Part shown: piece after piece, positions 5,372 to 6,103 of the stretch | Numbering within the stretch: the stretch's first letter is position 1 | Layout of the letters: each line of letters opens with the position of its first letter | Source: Hyphomicrobiales bacterium | GTDB lineage: Bacteria; Pseudomonadota; Alphaproteobacteria; Rhizobiales; GCA-2746425 | NCBI GenBank assembly: GCA_002746425.1 | Contig: NVXB01000054.1 | Span: 1-6,103 of the forward strand | Direction of reading: 5' to 3' | Length of the DNA stretch: 6,103 bases | Translations under genes and position numbers: made by a program | Notes under the pieces: model-generated | What the model was told of the DNA's origin: nothing | What the model saw: the letters and a program-made list of their open reading frames with translations, nothing else | Database searches by the model: none

Positions 5372-5866
5372 ATGACATCGCAAAAACCCAAACCATCACA
5401 TCTCACCGATTTAGGTGGCCTTACGGGTGGATGCCAATGCGGCGCGATTCGCTATCAATTGGCCAGTGCGCCCTCTTTTCCTCATCTGTGCCATTGCCGC
5501 ATGTGCCAAAAAGCCTATGGCGCGCCGTTTTCTGCCCTGTGCGGTATTCCCAAGAAAGACTTCAAACTAACTAGGGGCACGCCGTCCATCTTCAAAAGCT
5601 CCGAGCGGGTTGAACGTGGCTTTTGCGCCAATTGCGGCACACCTTTGACCTTTGCCTATTGGGATGATGATGGCATGGCGATCTCCATCGGCAGCCTGGA
5701 CGAGCCAGAAAAAGTGCCGCCCACGGTGCAGTGCTGCACCGATAGCCAACTAAGCTGGTTTGCCACCTTGGCGCGGCTGCCAGAGCAAAATGATGTTGCA
5801 GAAATGAGCCGGGATGCCCTAGAGCGATTGAAGAGCTTACAGCACCCCGATTTTGACAAGCCATAG
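5372..5866 (+). CDS. GFA/CENP-V family zinc-binding protein
   Basis: This 164-residue protein belongs to the glutathione-dependent formaldehyde-activating (GFA)-like fold. All seven cysteines of the zinc sites are present: CQC (Cys21, 23) in GGCQCGAIRY, CHCRMC (Cys40, 42, 45) and CANC (Cys85, 88) before GTPL. Further family marks are YGAPFSA (49-55) and the strand AISIGSLDEP (103-112). The founding member was proposed to speed the reaction of formaldehyde with glutathione, but most family members are uncharacterised and that role is disputed, so no substrate is given. The start at 5372 is chosen because a promoter lies just upstream and because residues before it look like leader sequence. 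The ribosome binding site is weak (CGAGAT). It is transcribed away from the terB-like gene and has no visible partner on its strand inside the window. Confidence 0.93.
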   Translation: MTSQKPKPSHLTDLGGLTGGCQCGAIRYQLASAPSFPHLCHCRMCQKAYGAPFSALCGIPKKDFKLTRGTPSIFKSSERVERGFCANCGTPLTFAYWDDDGMAISIGSLDEPEKVPPTVQCCTDSQLSWFATLARLPEQNDVAEMSRDALERLKSLQHPDFDKP

Positions 5867-6103
5867 GCGTTTTTGAACCGGCCTTGCCCATGCCCCAGCA
5901 CACTATTTGCCTGCACATATCGCAGTATTAACCGCTCAAACCGCGCAACAAATGCCTGCCACTTCACATACCACGCAAGCATCGCACTCTATTTAAAGTA
6001 GTAATGCCCGCTATTCATTCAACAATAAGGTGTCATTAACCTTCATTGAAACATTCACCCGATTTGGGGCCAGGTTTACCTTTCGGCAATTAGCATTGAG
6101 TCA
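5867..6103. other. Intergenic region at the right edge
   Basis: No gene is supported here. There is no clear terminator after the GFA gene; GCC-ATA-GGC followed by GTTTTT at its end is only a 3-bp stem. An imperfect palindrome CTATTTAAAGTAG lies at 5989-6001. The last 80 bases become AT-rich and carry a CtrA-like box and a GANTC site, suggesting a control region for a gene to the right. A minus-strand open frame from an ATG at 5982 continues antisense through the GFA gene and is judged a shadow. Confidence 0.5.
6036..6050. promoter_or_regulatory. CtrA-like box TTAA-N7-TGAA
   Basis: TTAA (6036-6039), seven bases, then TGAA (6047-6050) matches the alphaproteobacterial CtrA consensus TTAA-N7-TTAA at seven of eight positions. 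A GANTC site (GAGTC, 6098-6102), the CcrM methylation target, follows 48 bp later. Both would suit a cell-cycle controlled promoter for a gene past the window. Single short matches occur by chance. Confidence 0.35.

Noticed and set aside
5867..5982. Small minus-strand gene starting at ATG 5982
   Set aside because: The first residues look plausible, but the frame continues for most of its length antisense to the GFA gene and shows no conserved motif.

Overview
The window looks like a piece of an alphaproteobacterial chromosome. This rests on the style of the proteins (a CobH that aligns without gaps to the Paracoccus/Pseudomonas denitrificans enzyme, a YggT, a GFA-type enzyme), moderate to high G+C, and a CtrA-like TTAA-N7-TGAA box near the right edge. 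No rRNA, tRNA, CRISPR array, transposase or phage gene is visible. Assignment below class level is not possible from this sequence alone.

Layout from left to right. (a) 1-1657, minus strand: a cobalamin-synthesis pair. A long-form cobaltochelatase CbiX with a cysteine/histidine-rich tail is followed after 3 bp by precorrin-8X methylmutase CobH, which is cut by the left edge. (b) 1658-1863: a gap that holds an unexplained protein-like open frame on the minus strand. (c) 1864-2741, minus strand: a small membrane protein of the YggT family followed after 5 bp by a secreted, four-cysteine protein of unknown function. (d) 2742-2877: an AT-rich divergent control region with three TGATA units spaced exactly 16 bp apart. 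(e) 2878-3512, plus strand: a ribbon-helix-helix-like protein overlapping by ATGA with a 125-residue unknown protein. (f) 3515-5292, minus strand: a TerB-like protein, a class I glutamine amidotransferase (overlapping by ATGA) and a GNAT acetyltransferase 30 bp further on. The GNAT gene ends 2 bp from the end of the plus-strand pair. (g) 5372-5866, plus strand: a GFA/CENP-V type zinc protein behind a good sigma-70-like promoter. (h) 5867-6103: intergenic DNA with a CtrA-like box and a GANTC site, probably the control region of a gene beyond the window.

The cobalamin pair is the only group with a clear pathway: CbiX handles cobalt and a tetrapyrrole, and CobH moves a methyl group from C-11 to C-12 of precorrin-8X. 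The most striking details are a Cys at the position of the conserved Arg116 of CobH, the 16-bp iterated repeat in front of the ribbon-helix-helix gene, and the tightly coupled two-gene unit behind it, which has the form of a self-regulated cassette without a recognised toxin. All functional calls come from reading motifs by eye; no database search was done.
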